NCBI RefSeq assembly: GCF_963082655.1
Contig: NC_081552.1
Span: 94,649,582-94,713,581 of the forward strand
DNA from: Stomoxys calcitrans
Taxonomy: Eukaryota; Arthropoda; Insecta; Diptera; Muscidae
Length of the DNA: 64,000 nt
Direction of reading: 5' to 3'
Below, piece after piece: positions 33,100 through 44,199 of the stretch. Each line of letters starts with the position of its first letter. The first letter of the stretch is position 1. The notes under the pieces are model-generated. The model worked only from the letters and a program-made list of their open reading frames with translations, searched no databases and was not told where the DNA came from. The position numbers were made by a program, and so were the translations under genes.

Positions 33100-34112
33100 A
33101 ATAAGTAAGAGCGTGCTAAGTTCGGCCGTGCTGAATCTTATATACCCTCCACCATGGATCGCATTTGTCGAGTTCTATGCGCGGTATCTCTTTTAAGGCA
33201 AACAAAGAATATAGAATAAGAACTCTTATGATATTGGAGCTATATTAAATGATAGTCTGATTCGGACCATAAATGAATGCTGAACATTGTAGAAGTTGTG
33301 TAATTTTCAGTTCATTAAGATAAGAATTGCGTCTTGTAGGGGCTCAAGAAGCAAAATCGGGAGATAGGTTTATATGGGACCTGTATCAAGCTATTGATCG
33401 ATTCAGACCATATTAGACTCTTGTGTTGAAGATCATGAGTGAAGCCGTTGTACAAAATTTCAGACAAATCGGATGAGAATTGCGCGCTCTATTGGCTCAA
33501 GAAGTCAAGATCTAAGATCGATTTATATGACAGATATGCCAGATTATGAACCGATTTGAATCGCACATGGCACAGTTGTTGGAAGTGATACCAAAACACC
33601 ACGTGCAAAATTTCATTCAAATCGGACGAGAATTGCGCTCTCTAGAGGTTCAAGAAGTCAGGACCCCAGATCGGTTTAAAGCTATATCAAAACATGGATC
33701 GATTTAAACCATACTTAGCGCTGTTGTTGAAAGTGATACCAACACACCACTTGCAAAATTTCAGTCAAATCGAACGGGAATTGCGCCTTCTAAAGGCTCA
33801 AGAATTCAGGATCCAAGATCGGTTTTTATGGGAGCTATATCAAAACATGGACCGATTTGGCGCATTTATAATCCCAGCCGACCTACACTCATAAAAAGTA
33901 TTTGTGCAAAATTTCAAGCGGCTAGCTTTACTCCTTCGAAAGTTAGCGTGCTTTCGACAGCCAGACGGACGGACGGACATGGCTAGATCGACTTAAAATG
34001 ACATGACGATCAAGAATATAAATTGTTTATGGGGTCTCAGACGCATATTTCGAGGTGTTACAAACAGAATGACGAAATTAGTAAACCCCCATCTTATGGT
34101 GGAGGGTATAAT
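33100..34112 (+). mobile_element. Family A element, complete, diverged
   Basis: 'ATAAGTAAGAGCGTGCTAAG', TTCGGCCGTGCTGAA, TATACCCTCCACCAT (33141) and 'CGCATTTGTCGAGTTC' form the 5' end. Units at roughly 153-base steps are more diverged than in other copies ('GATCGATTTATATGACAG' near 33518). The 3' end has GACGGACGGACGGACATGG (33964) and 'CCCCCATCTTATGGTGGAGG'. It starts about 65 bases after the family B element. Confidence 0.8.
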
Positions 34113-34199
34113 AGGAAATGTTAATTGGAATTGGAAACATAATCAATAAACTTTTTTTTACTGTTCAAGTTCCTCATATGAACATGTTCGAATGAAAAT

Positions 34200-34732
34200 G
34201 TAAAAAGGGCTCATGTCAAATCCGGTGATCGGTTTGTATGGGGGTTATATCTATTTAAGAACCTTTATAGGCGGGATTTGGTACGGATGTTAGATTGTAT
34301 AAACGTGTTTTGCTTAAAAAATTTCCGCCAAATCGGACAAAAATTTTGCCATCTGAGTCAAATCCGGGGGTCAGTTTGTATTGGAGCTATATCAGTTTAT
34401 GGACCGATTAGAATCCGGCAGTGATATTGAGTGTCAGAACATAAGTGTTCCTGCTAAATTTCAGTCAAATTCGGATAAAAATTAAGACTCAACAAATTAA
34501 AACCCGAGATCCGTTTATATGGAGCTAAACTCAAATCTAAACCGATGTAGAACATTTGCAATCCCAAACGACCTACATATTTATTCGTTCAACCGCTGCC
34601 ATTATATCGACAGACGGAGGGACGGGCGGACATGGCTAGATCGATCAACGATCGCAGATAAATATTTCAAAGTGTTACAACTGGAAAGACTAGGATAGTA
34701 TACCCCTCATCTTATAGTGGTGGGTATAAAAA
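34200..34732 (+). mobile_element. Family A-like element, 5'-truncated, old
   Basis: Diverged units ('GATCGGTTTGTATGGGGGTT', 'GCTATATCAGTTTATGG', 'ATCCGTTTATATGGAGC') end in 'GACGGGCGGACATGGCTAG' and a hairpin TATACCCCTCATCTTATAGT then GGTGGGTATAAAAA. The 5' terminus is missing. It follows the A copy at 33100 in the same orientation. Confidence 0.65.
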
Positions 34733-35825
34733 TGGCTTATATTTACCATACTTAACGAGGATGCAGGTGAAGGATTTTTATGGCAAGGGCATGCAACTAG
34801 CAAGCTCTGTTACTTGCCGCCTCACTCAGAGATCTTAGGTTTATTGTGGTCGGTTTAGAGAAGGTAGAAGAGAGAAAGAAGGACGAAGAGATAGAGATAC
34901 ACTCTAGCGCGGTGAAAGACAGCTGAAACGATAGGAATATGAAGCCAACGCTCAGGAAAAAAGTAGGGTACCAAATGTACGCGGAAAAAATTTTCACCGA
35001 TAGGACTATGGCCAGTCAGCCAATTCAGGACTCTACAGAACTCCAAGAGGTCTAAGGCCCTGAAGGGAATCCGGGCACAGAAAGAGGTTTTATCATATTA
35101 TCCTGTGTCTTCTTCTCGCAACTGCCTCCGTCCCCAACTCCACCTCGTCATCGCAAACCCCGCAGCAGTTTGTCTCTCTTTGCGTCCAGACTCTTTTCAA
35201 ACCAGCAACCTACAGCACCAGCACACGCCTTATTCGCGTGGCTATCGTAATCGTAGAAGACGTCCACCCCACCCAGAGCCTTGCATAGGGAAGGGCACTT
35301 ACTGATTTTATAGCACGATCTGAGCCAATTAGTGATCAATTTCTGGCCAGCTCGTCGGATGCTTCGTCCCAAACCACTGCTCGGCCTATGATCAAGCAGA
35401 GGCTGACAGCCTTTCCCATAGTTCGAAGAAGCTATTTTGATCTTCTAACCACTCTGGAATTCACATGGCCAGATGCCAGAGGTATCTACGTCGCCAGACT
35501 GTCCACGTATATATTGTCAGTTTGATCAGAAATGTATATCATTTCGTGATTCCAAGAAATTCAATTAAGATCTTGCCTCCGTTCCCCCATCCATTTTAGA
35601 TCCATTAGGATCTAGGCAACTTCCAAACGGACAGCTTACTCAACGCCTCATGGCGTCGAGAATGTTTCTCATGTCTCACCCTTTCCTCTTGATGGACCTC
35701 CCATTAAGAGCCAGAAACCACAAAAAAGGGATAAAACACCACCTTGTTGACTTGGTCACAATCTTCCCAATCGGTCCCTCCTCTTGATCGCCCAAAGAAT
35801 TCTTAATTTATTAATAATTTTGTCA
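34733..35825. other. Unclassified, possibly an old coding relic
   Basis: The base composition is less AT-rich than the surroundings. Open stretches on plus (35105-35305) and minus (34797-35046, 35148-35372) lack a recognisable domain. The right edge joins an L-LINE RNase H remnant, so part may be LINE thumb sequence too decayed to recognise. Confidence 0.3.
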
Positions 35826-36310
35826 TCTGTTCTTGTGTACCATATCCCAGGGAATTGTAGAGCAGATAAGCTTGCGAGGCAAGGAACTACCTTACAAATT
35901 CCAGAGGATTTTACATACGGCTAAGGGATATGCCTCTAGCGATATGTAACCAAGGTTTATAGGAAGAGGCCTCAAGGGCAACGAATGACGGATGGTCACG
36001 AAATGCGGGTTGTAAACCCAATCTGGACTTGAAGAGGTTTACCGCTTTGCTTTCGTTGGTTAGAACAAACGTCTCAGTTATTGTGTTCGTCATGACAGGT
36101 CATTGTTTGATCGGAAAACATGTTGAAAGATAGACTGAAGAATGTAAGTAACGACTTCTGCAGAAGCTGTTACGAAATATGTCTGAATTATCGGATGTGA
36201 ATATTTGCAAGTTGTTGGTCTTTTTAAAGAAATCTGGATGGTTCAGTGGTAGGAACTAGAATTCAACTTCCTTCGCCTGTTCCTGTGCCATCACAATGGA
36301 AGAAAGTAGG
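35826..36310 (+). pseudogene. L-family LINE relic: RNase H end to 3' UTR
   Basis: 'VYHIPGNCRADKLARQGTTL' (35837-35896) is the last RNase H motif (GNxxAD). 'EEASRATNDGW', 'DLKRFTALSLVRTNVSV' (36030-36080) and 'MTGHCLIGKH' follow. The Cys/His stretch is cut after 'NDFCRSC'. The 3' UTR 'TTCCTGTGCCATCACAATGG' is present but the CCTAA tail is not. Confidence 0.65.
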
Positions 36311-36545
36311 TCTAATGGCAAACATATCCCGAAAAACAAATATCAGTGATAACCTTTTCCGGCGCCACTTTGTACGTTCCCACGAGTAGTTCAAGTGTTT
36401 CCTCACTACACGTTCTCTAGATTCTGAATCTTAGGTGGAGAACCTAGGATACTCTATACCCTAGAGGAGTCGGATGTGTATTTCATGGAGCTTTCATGAG
36501 CTTTTTTCACTGCGCTCTTGAAATTTGTTAACTCAGCCTTATAAA
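36311..36545 (-). pseudogene. L-family LINE relic: linker
   Basis: Minus-strand 'AELTNFKSAVKKAHESSMKY' (36539-36480), then 'SEETLELLVGTYKVAPEKV' (36408-36352), matches the linker with its ETLELL..T motif. It stands tail to tail with the plus-strand relic, as at 10151-10680. Confidence 0.55.
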
Positions 36546-36555
36546 GGGTGGCATC

Positions 36556-38692
36556 TTTATTTTTAACTATGAATCATCTTACAAACGAACAACGCTTTCA
36601 AATTATTGAATTTTTATACCCTCCACCATAAGATGGGGGGTATACTAATTTCGTCATTCTGTTTGTAACTACTCGAAATATTCGTCTGAGACCCCATAAA
36701 GTATATATATTCTTGATCGTCGCGACATTTTATGTCGATCTAGCCATGTCCGTCCGTCTGTCTGTCCGTCCGTCCGTCCATCCGTCCGTCCGTCCGTCCG
36801 TCCGTCTGTCTGCCGAAAGCACGCTAACTTCCGAAGGAGTAAAGCTAGCCGCTTGAAATTTTGCACACATACTTCTTATTAGTGAAGGTCGGTTGGTATT
36901 GTAAATGGGCTATATCGGTCCATGTTTTGATATAGCTGCCATATAAACCGATCTTGGGTCTTGACTTCTTGAGCCTCTAGAGTGCGCATTTCTTATCCGA
37001 TCAGAATGAAATTTTGCACGACGTGTTTTGTTATTAAATCCAACAATTGTGCCAAGTATGGTTGAAATCGGTCCATAACCTGAAATAGCTGCGATATAAA
37101 CCGATCTTGGGTCTTGACTTCTTGAGCCTCTAGAGTGCGCAATTCTTATCCGATTGGAATGAAATTTTGCACGACCTGATACAGCTGCCATATAAACCGA
37201 TCTTTGGTCTTGACTTCTTGAGCCTCTGGCGTGCGCAATTCTTATCCGATCAGAATGAAATTTTGCACGACGTGTTTTGTTATTAAATCCAACAACTGTG
37301 CCAAGTATGGTTGAAATCGGTCCATAACCTGAAATAGCTGCGATATAAACCGATCTTGGGTCTTGACTTCTTGAGCCTCTAGAGTGCGCAATTCTTATCC
37401 GATTGGAATGAAATTTTGCACGACGTGTTTTGTTGCGATATCCAATAACTGTGCCAAGTATGGTTCAAATCGGTCCATAACCTGATATAGCTGCCATATA
37501 AACCGATCTTGGGTCTTGACTTCTTGAGCCTCTAGAGGGCACAATCCTTATCCGATTTGAATGAGTTTTTGCACGAAGTATTTCATCATGATATCCAACA
37601 ACTGCGCCAAGTATGGTTGAAATCGGTCCATAACCTGATATAGCTGTCATATAAACAGATCTGGGGATTTGACTTCTTGAGCTTTTAGAGGGCGCAATTC
37701 CTATCCGATTTGGCTGAAATTTTGCATGACGTATTTTATTTTTACTTTCAACAACTGTGTCAAATAAGGTTCAAATCGGTTCATAACCTGATAAAGCTCC
37801 CATATAAACCGATCTGGGATCTTGACTTCTTGACCCCTAGAGGTCGTAATTATTATCCGATATGCCTGAAATTTTGTACGACGGATCCTCTCATAACCAT
37901 CAACAAACGTGTTTATTATGTTCTGAATCGGTCTATAGCCCGAAACAGATCCCATATAAATCGTTCTCTCTATTTTACTTCGTGAGCCCCAATGGGCGCA
38001 ATTCTTATACGAATTGGCTGAAATTTTACACAGGTCTCCAACATATAATTTAATTGTGGTCCGAACCGGACCATATCTTGATATCGTTTTAATAGCAGAG
38101 CAACTCTTTTCTTATATCCTCTTTAGCCTAAGAAGAGATGCCGGGAAAACAACTCGACAAATGCGATCCATGGTGGAGGGTATATAAGATTCGGCCCGGC
38201 CGAACTTAGCACGCTTTTACTTGTTTTTTATCATATTTATCTTCATCCATTCAACGTCGGAGCTCATTTTTGGCTCAGTGGGCAGAATTGTCGATTTTGG
38301 AATGAAGATCAGCCAGAAGCATTGCAAGCGCTACCAATGCATCCGTCACAGTTTGGTGCGGTTTATGGTCTGGTGGTATTATTGGACCGTACTACTTCTT
38401 CTTCTTCTTGTCTATACAGACAAACCCACTTCAATTGACGCATTGAAAGACAACTATGCAGCATTTATTCGTGAGATACCGGCCAAAATACTGGAAAGAG
38501 TATGTCAAAATTGGACTAAGCGGATAGCGCAGTCACGGTCAACATTTGCATGAAATAATCTTCAAATATTTAATTATATGGACCGCACTATCGATTCAAA
38601 TAAAGATGTCAAGCATTTTTTCTGAATTTTATGTGTTTTTTAATTTTTTGAAAAACTTTCTCATATCTGTTAAAAAATCACCCTTTAGCTGC
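36556..38692 (+). pseudogene. Mariner-like element split by a family A element
   Basis: The left piece (36556-36610) has the end 'AAGGGTGGCATC' and the start codon region 'MNHLTNEQRFQIIEF'. After the family A insertion, the right piece (38228-38692) has 'GRIVDFGMKISQKHCKRYQC' in one frame and the expected 'ALPMHP'-type, 'VYTDKPTSIDALKDNYAAFI' (38411-38470) and 'REIPAKILERVCQNWTKR' in others. It ends with 'TTAAAAAATCACCCTTTA' at the right TIR. Much of the middle, including the second catalytic Asp region, is deleted. Confidence 0.75.
36611..38224 (-). mobile_element. Family A element, complete, about 8 units
   Basis: The 3' hairpin TATACCCTCCACCATAAG lies at left. A long (CCGT)n tract at 36748-36811 is among the longest in the window. 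Units carry 'GATATAGCTGCCATATAAAC' or 'GAAATAGCTGCGATATAAAC', and two neighbouring units (36960-37130 and 37205-37375) are nearly identical, indicating recent internal duplication. The 5' end at right has TATACCCTCCACCATGG (minus), TTCGGCCGGGCCGAA and AACAAGTAAAAGCGTGC. It sits inside a mariner-like element. Confidence 0.85.
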
Positions 38693-38790
38693 CATAGACC
38701 TTTGGTGTGGCTTATTTAAAAGTCTTCTGCAACATTTCTTTGGACCACCATGGCGGTCTTTCTAAGTTTTTAGAAAAATGTGTCGGTACT
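38693..38790 (-). pseudogene. L-family LINE linker fragment
   Basis: Minus-strand 'ERPPWWSKEMLQKTFK' matches the PPWW..E linker motif of I/R1/LOA LINEs. It adjoins the right end of the mariner-like element. Confidence 0.45.
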
Positions 38791-40154
38791 TGAACTGCAT
38801 ATTTCAGAGGAAGTTCATTATGTGGCTCAATATTAACATAATTTTATTATTGCAAATTAAGAAAATGTTCTTTTTAAGAAAATATTTTCTCTTTCTTTTT
38901 CCACTGTTTCATTATTTGCACGCTTCTTTTAAGGGTATATGACTATGAGGGACACAGTCTGCGGGGATATAATGTTGAAAGGGTAATATTACAATGTTTA
39001 AGAATGTTGAAAATGCTTTTAAAGCATTTTATTCATATGAAACGTATTCAGCAAATGAATAACAGAAGCCAAAAAAAGATCACAAGCAATAGCAATGGCC
39101 CACCGCTACCATCGGCTAGTGGCAGCACAAATGGATAGTTTGTAAGTAGCACTTGCTAATAGTACGGCAACAACAGTAAATTAACTCGTGGACATCACAC
39201 ATAAAAAATGTGAGTATTACAACAACAAACAATAAAATTGGGCCCATTGCAACCAGCATGAATGATACCCACTGACTTTCAAAGACCCCACAAAGCAGAT
39301 GAGTTACCAGAAAAACAAAAAGCACTTGAAGCGTTGAGAAAAAAAAACAAATCCAACAAGAACACGTCAAAACAGAGTCCCAATGGCCAACCAACCAATA
39401 CCACTCTCTAACATTGGCCGCCTCAAGCGCAACTAAATAAATTTTCGAATTTTGCTGACCCAAACGCAAAAGGCCATGCCGAGGGTCTTTACCCCTATAA
39501 GCTATGCAAAATTGAACTACGACCAGCTCGGGCATGTGTCGTGTGTGGGTATGTATCCGTATATGTCCCTCTAGAAGTTTCAAGTGCGGATGGATATGAA
39601 CACTCACAAATGAACTGCAAACATTGTTGTACCCTCGTCCGCCTTCTCAGTGAGTTTGGATGTTGCTGCTCTTTTAGTTGCTGCCTTTTTATTAATCGGC
39701 CGCCTTTTCTTTTTGGCTTTAGCTCAGTAGCCACGACTATGGCCTAAACAGCAACATTGTTTCCTGAAACCAATGACCCCTATGGCCAAGTGAGTTTTTC
39801 TTCCCTTTTGTATTGATCGTTTACGGACGAAAGGTGGAGAGGAAGGGCGTTTAGCAGTATTCTTTAATATGACCATTCGGACGCGCACTTACAAACTTCG
39901 TTAGCATCAATTCAAATGGTTATCTAATGATCTATAGTGGTGAGGCTATGTCGAAATTTTAACCGGCAGGCTTCTTTCGAATTTTGTGGATTGGGTTTGC
40001 AAATGCATTGTCCGGTATGGATGAAGTTTGAAAATAAATTGTATGATAACATAGTATGATATAAAACTTTTAAAGGAGAACGTTTTGATATGGATGCATA
40101 AATATTGGGCCCACGATCGCCTTAACAATTTTGGACGGGCTAAACTTTCAAATA
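38791..40154. other. No recognised feature; possibly unique host DNA
   Basis: This is one of the less repetitive stretches in the window. Open frames at 39116-39607 (minus) and 39541-39747 (plus) overlap antisense and show no domain. CAACAA-rich sequence at 39175-39235 is typical of fly noncoding DNA. Confidence 0.35.
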
Positions 40155-40752
40155 AAGGGTGATTTTTTTGAGGTTAGGATTTTCATGCATTAGTATTTGA
40201 CAGATCACGTGGGATTTCAGACATGGTGTCAAAGAGAAAGATGCTCAGTATGCTTTGACATTTCATCATGAATAGACTTACTAACGAGCAACGCTTGCAA
40301 ATCATTTTCAGTGAATCATTTTCAGTGAAATCATTTTCAGTGAATCGACAAATTTTGTTCAGCGATGAGGCTCATTTCTGGTTGAATGGCTACGTAAATA
40401 AGCAAAATTGCCGCATTTGGAGTGAAGAGCAACCAGAAGCCGTTCAAGAACTGCCCATGCATCCCGAAAAATGCACTGTTTGGTGTGGTTTGTACGCTGG
40501 TGGAATCATTGGACCGTATTTTTTCAAAGATGCTGTTGGACGCAACGTTACGGCGAATGAACACATTTCGAACCGAACACTGATTTTGGTAATAAAATTC
40601 AATGATTTGCAAGCGTTGCTCGTTAGTAAGTCTATTAATGATGAAATGTCAAAGCATACTGAGCATCTTTCTCTTTGACACCATGTCTGAAATCCCACGT
40701 GATCTGTCAAATACTAATGCATGAAAATCCTAACCTCAAAAAAATCACCCTT
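40155..40752. mobile_element. Fold-back mariner-like element, 152-bp arms
   Basis: Arms 40155-40306 and 40601-40752 are near-perfect inverted repeats starting AAGGGTGATTTTTTTGAGG, flanked by TA on each side (40153-40154, 40753-40754). Each arm encodes the transposase start (MNRLTNEQRLQII), plus strand in the left arm and minus strand in the right arm. The centre, after three 'AATCATTTTCAGTG' repeats, keeps the catalytic core 'RQILFSDEAHFWLNGYVNKQ' and 'MHPEKCTVWCGLYAGGIIGP' on plus. On minus the right arm continues 'EFYYQNQCSVRNVF'. The normal 3' end is replaced by an inverted copy of the 5' end. Confidence 0.9.
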
Positions 40753-40904
40753 TACCTATCACCATGGACCTTCGGCAAACCCTGTGTTGCCGCTAAATTT
40801 ATGGGTTGCTTAATATGATAGCGACATGGAAAAGTGGGCGGTCCCATGTGAAATGTATTGTGCATGAATAAACAAAGCGCTAATATAACTAACAGCTCCA
40901 TCAC

Positions 40905-41400
40905 AATCGGTGGGGTATACATCTTAAATGGGTTTAAATTAAGAGATTGGTCTACATGGGGGCTATTATGGAAAGTGCTTCAAATCCCGGCGTGAACATC
41001 AGAACAAATTTTCAGCGGTGGTTACTCCCTCCTAATGTTGACTACATTTGTGAGGTGCTGTACTATTTGATATGGCAGCCATGTAAACTTAAAGTGAAAA
41101 TCGGAAATTCTATGAAATTCAACAGAAATATCAGGAGTGTTAAGAGAATCCTTCGTGACAAATTTCGTGAGAATCGGATTACAAATGACCACATTATTGC
41201 AAAATTAGTCCAAGTCGGACGAGCATAGGAGCTATATCCAAATCTAAACCAATTTTTTCCAGTTTTGATTGGCTTTCTCTCTAGGATAAAAAGATGCTTG
41301 TACCATATCTATTGGATAAAAATAGCGACCTGTACTTTATATAAAAATTAATAGGCCAGATAGACGGACAGACAGACTGAGTAGAGCTGGTAAAATATCG
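40905..41400 (+). mobile_element. Degenerate A/B-related element with SINE-1 piece
   Basis: 'AAATTAAGAGATTGGTCTAC' then 'ATGGGGGCTAT' leads in. A SINE-1 fragment interrupts at 40977-41075 and the element continues 'AGGAGCTATATCCAAATCTA' and ends near 'AGACGGACAGACAGACTGAG'. The terminal hairpin is missing. The units are more distant from A and B than those two are from each other. Confidence 0.5.
40977..41080 (+). repeat. SINE-1 central fragment
   Basis: 'TTCAAATCCCGGCGTGAACA' (B-box side), 'AATTTTCAGCGGTGGTTACT', 'CTCCTAATGTTGACTACATT' and 'TGAGGTGCTGTACTATTTGA' follow the order of SINE-1. Head and tail are missing. Confidence 0.65.
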
Positions 41401-41420
41401 ATGGCACTATCGATATCTTA

Positions 41421-42873
41421 TTTTTTTATACCCACCACCGAAGGATGGGGGTATATTCATTTTGTCATTCCGTTTGCAACACATTGAAATATCCATTTCC
41501 GACCCTATAAAGTATATATATTCTTGATCAGCGTAAAAATCTAAGACGATCTAGACATGTCCGTCCGTCTGTCTGTTGAAATCACGCTACAGTCTTCAAA
41601 AATAGAGATATTGAACTGAAATTTTGCACAGAGTCATTTTTTTTTTGCTATAAGCAGGTTAAGTTCGAAGATGAGCTATATCGGACTACATCTTGATATA
41701 GCCCCCATATAGACCGATCCGCCGATTTAGGGTCTTTGGCCCATAAAAGCCACATTTATTATCCGATTTCGCTGAAATTTGGGTCAGTGAGTTGTGTTAG
41801 GCCCTTCGATATCCTTCGTCAATTTGGCCCAGATCAGTCCAGATTTGGATATAGCTGCCATATAGACCGATCCTCAGATTTAGGGTCTTAGGCCCATATT
41901 CCGATTTTGCTGAAATTTGGGACAGTGAGTTGTGTTAGCCCTTTCGACATCCTTCGTCAATTTGGTTCAGATCGGTCCAGATTTGGATATAGCTTTAGAC
42001 CGATCCTCCGATTTAGGGTCTTAGGCCCATTAAAGCCACATTTTTTATCCGATGTCGCTGAAATTTGGGACAGTGAGTTATGTTAGGCCCCTCGATATCC
42101 TTCGTCAATTTGGCCCAGATCGGTCCAGATTTGGATTTAGCTGCAATATGGACCGATCTCTCAATTTAAGGTTTTTTGTCCTTAAAAGGCGCATTTATTA
42201 TCTGATGTCGCCGAAGTTTGGGACAGTGAGTTACATTTGGCCCTTCGACATCCTTCGTCAATTTGGCTGAGATCGGTCTAGATTTAGATATAGCTGTCAT
42301 ATAGACCGATCCTCCGATTTAGGGTCTTAGGCCCATAAAAGGCGCATTTATTGTCCTATGCCGACGAAATTTGGGACATTGAGTTAGGTTAAATCCCTTG
42401 ACATAGTTCTGCATTATGGCACAGATCGGTCAAGATTTAGATATAGCTGCCATATAGACCGATCTCTCGGTTTTAGGTTTTGGGGCCAGAAAAAGCACAT
42501 TTATTGTCCGATGTTGCCGCAATTTGAGACAGTGGGTTGTGTTGGGCCCTTCGACATCCTTCTTCAATTTCACTCAGATCGATCAAGATTTGGATACAGC
42601 TGCCATATCCAATTTACTTTGTATATGGTTCAGATCGGTTTGTTTTTAGATATAGCTACTAAGAAGACCACTATTTTGTTATACACAATTGAACAATGAT
42701 TTGTACTTATAAGTATTTGGTCCAAGTCGGATCATATTTCGATATAACTGCTATGGGACATAAGGTATGGAATTTTCACTGGATTTTGATGAAAGGTGGT
42801 TTACACATATACCCGAGGTTGTGGGTATCCAAAGTTCGGCCCGGACGAACTTAACGCCTTTTTACTTGTTTTT
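41421..42873 (-). mobile_element. Family B element, complete, about 7 units
   Basis: The left end TATACCCACCACCGAAGG with GATGGGGGTATATTC is the 3' hairpin. 'GACATGTCCGTCCGTCTGTC' marks the GTCY tract. Units recur with 'AGATTTGGATATAGCTGCC' at 41839, 41979, 42127, 42280, 42433 and 42586, so the later steps are exactly 153 bases. The 5' end at right has 'CCCGAGGTTGTGGGTATCC' and the near-palindrome TTCGGCCCGGACGAA, ending AACAAGTAAAAAGGCGTTAA on minus. Confidence 0.85.
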
Positions 42874-42999
42874 GTCTGAAAATCGACTGATATTTTTCCT
42901 ATCGATACTGTCGGCAAAAATCAATTTTTGCAAAATTTATCAAAAATAAACGATCCGACACTGAAGGTATCCGGAATTCGACACTGAAGGTACCCGGAC

Positions 43000-43495
43000 T
43001 TCAGAGATAGTGTGGTCAGAAAGCGGATGACAAGAGGAGCGCCTCAGGGAGGTGTATTCTTGCCAATTCTCTGGAACCTAGTGATAAACCAAATTTTGTT
43101 GGATCTCAGAGAGATGACCCATCGGCGGACGACGTCGTTCTACCGCAAATACGCCCGACGCAGTACTGCGAAGCAATTTTCTGTCGACTATAAGCGAAAT
43201 TATGGAAATTTTACTAGGAAAACTGTCGAGAAGGCCTAAGGAAATACAGAGTTGGCCCTCTTCACTCCGAGATATGAGTTATCGGATTTTACACTCCTAT
43301 CTGGACGGGTTCATACTGCAGTTGTCTAAGAAGGTGAAATATCTGGGCCTTGTATTCTATTCGAATAGGAATACGGATGAATGGGGCAAGGTGAAAGTCT
43401 GTGAGACTTCGGTTTTCACAGATTGCTCAAAGATGGAGTTTAAGACCTTGATTCTTTCAGGCTGAGGTCGATGCCATAACGGTTGGCGCAAAAGA
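43000..43495 (+). pseudogene. L-family LINE relic: RT core plus RNase H start
   Basis: 'MTRGAPQGGVFLPILWNLVI' (43027-43086) is the PQGG motif region of RT, well preserved. The YADD region is scrambled. 'LSKKVKYLGLVFYSNR' (43324-43371) is the post-YADD motif. After a deletion, 'VFTDCSKMEF' (43411-43440) is the start of RNase H and 'AEVDAITVGAKDI' follows in another frame. It carries stops and deletions. Confidence 0.75.
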
Positions 43496-44199
43496 CATTA
43501 TCATTGAAAGATGGACTCTTGCCCGAATCTCTTCTTGTAATTTCTTTTTATATTATCTCACTTTGTTTTCATCCACACTTCGTTTTTTCACTAGGGTATC
43601 AATCAACAATAACAATCATTGAATAGGACTAGCTGTTTTGATAATAAACATTTTTGGTTTTGAAATTTCTTCAAACTTTAAATTTTAACAGCTGGCATGA
43701 AAACGGAACTTTTTCTGGTTATGGTCGACAGACGTTCGATAATTATTTGCATGTATATTCATAAGGCAAAACAAAACAGCTGACACGTTTTTCTACATTA
43801 ACGGTATGTTTACGAGAGCATACCAGGAGTATGCTCAACAACAACTTTCTGTTTATGGTAAATATTTTTTTATTTGTTCGTTGTATCCCGTTATGTTTGA
43901 CTATTCCAATGTTGTCATACATCTCGATGTTCATTAAGGTGGTTTTTTTCTCAAAGGGGAAAAATCGATGTATTTTTTTTTTTGGCGGCAACCCCTAAAA
44001 TTTTTCATTTTCTTAGATTTTAAGATTCCCAAAATTTGAGAACTATTGGAAGATGTTAACGCGTGCTGCTGGGGCCTCAGTTTTAAAAATATCCATTTTT
44101 TGGCGACTTCGGCGACCAATATCTCTGAAACGTCTAAAGCTATTTGCCCGTGTCATACATCAAGTTAAAGGCCAAACTCTTTTTAGCATTTTATGTTCA
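43496..44199. other. No recognised feature
   Basis: AT-rich. A short inverted motif 'GAGCATACCAGGAGTATGCTC' lies near 43815. No coding motif was recognised. Confidence 0.35.

Noticed and set aside
39116..39607. A 163-residue minus-strand ORF as a possible membrane protein gene.
   Set aside because: Hydrophobic runs come from T- and A-rich DNA. There is no recognisable domain, it is overlapped antisense by another ORF, and no splice or promoter context supports it.
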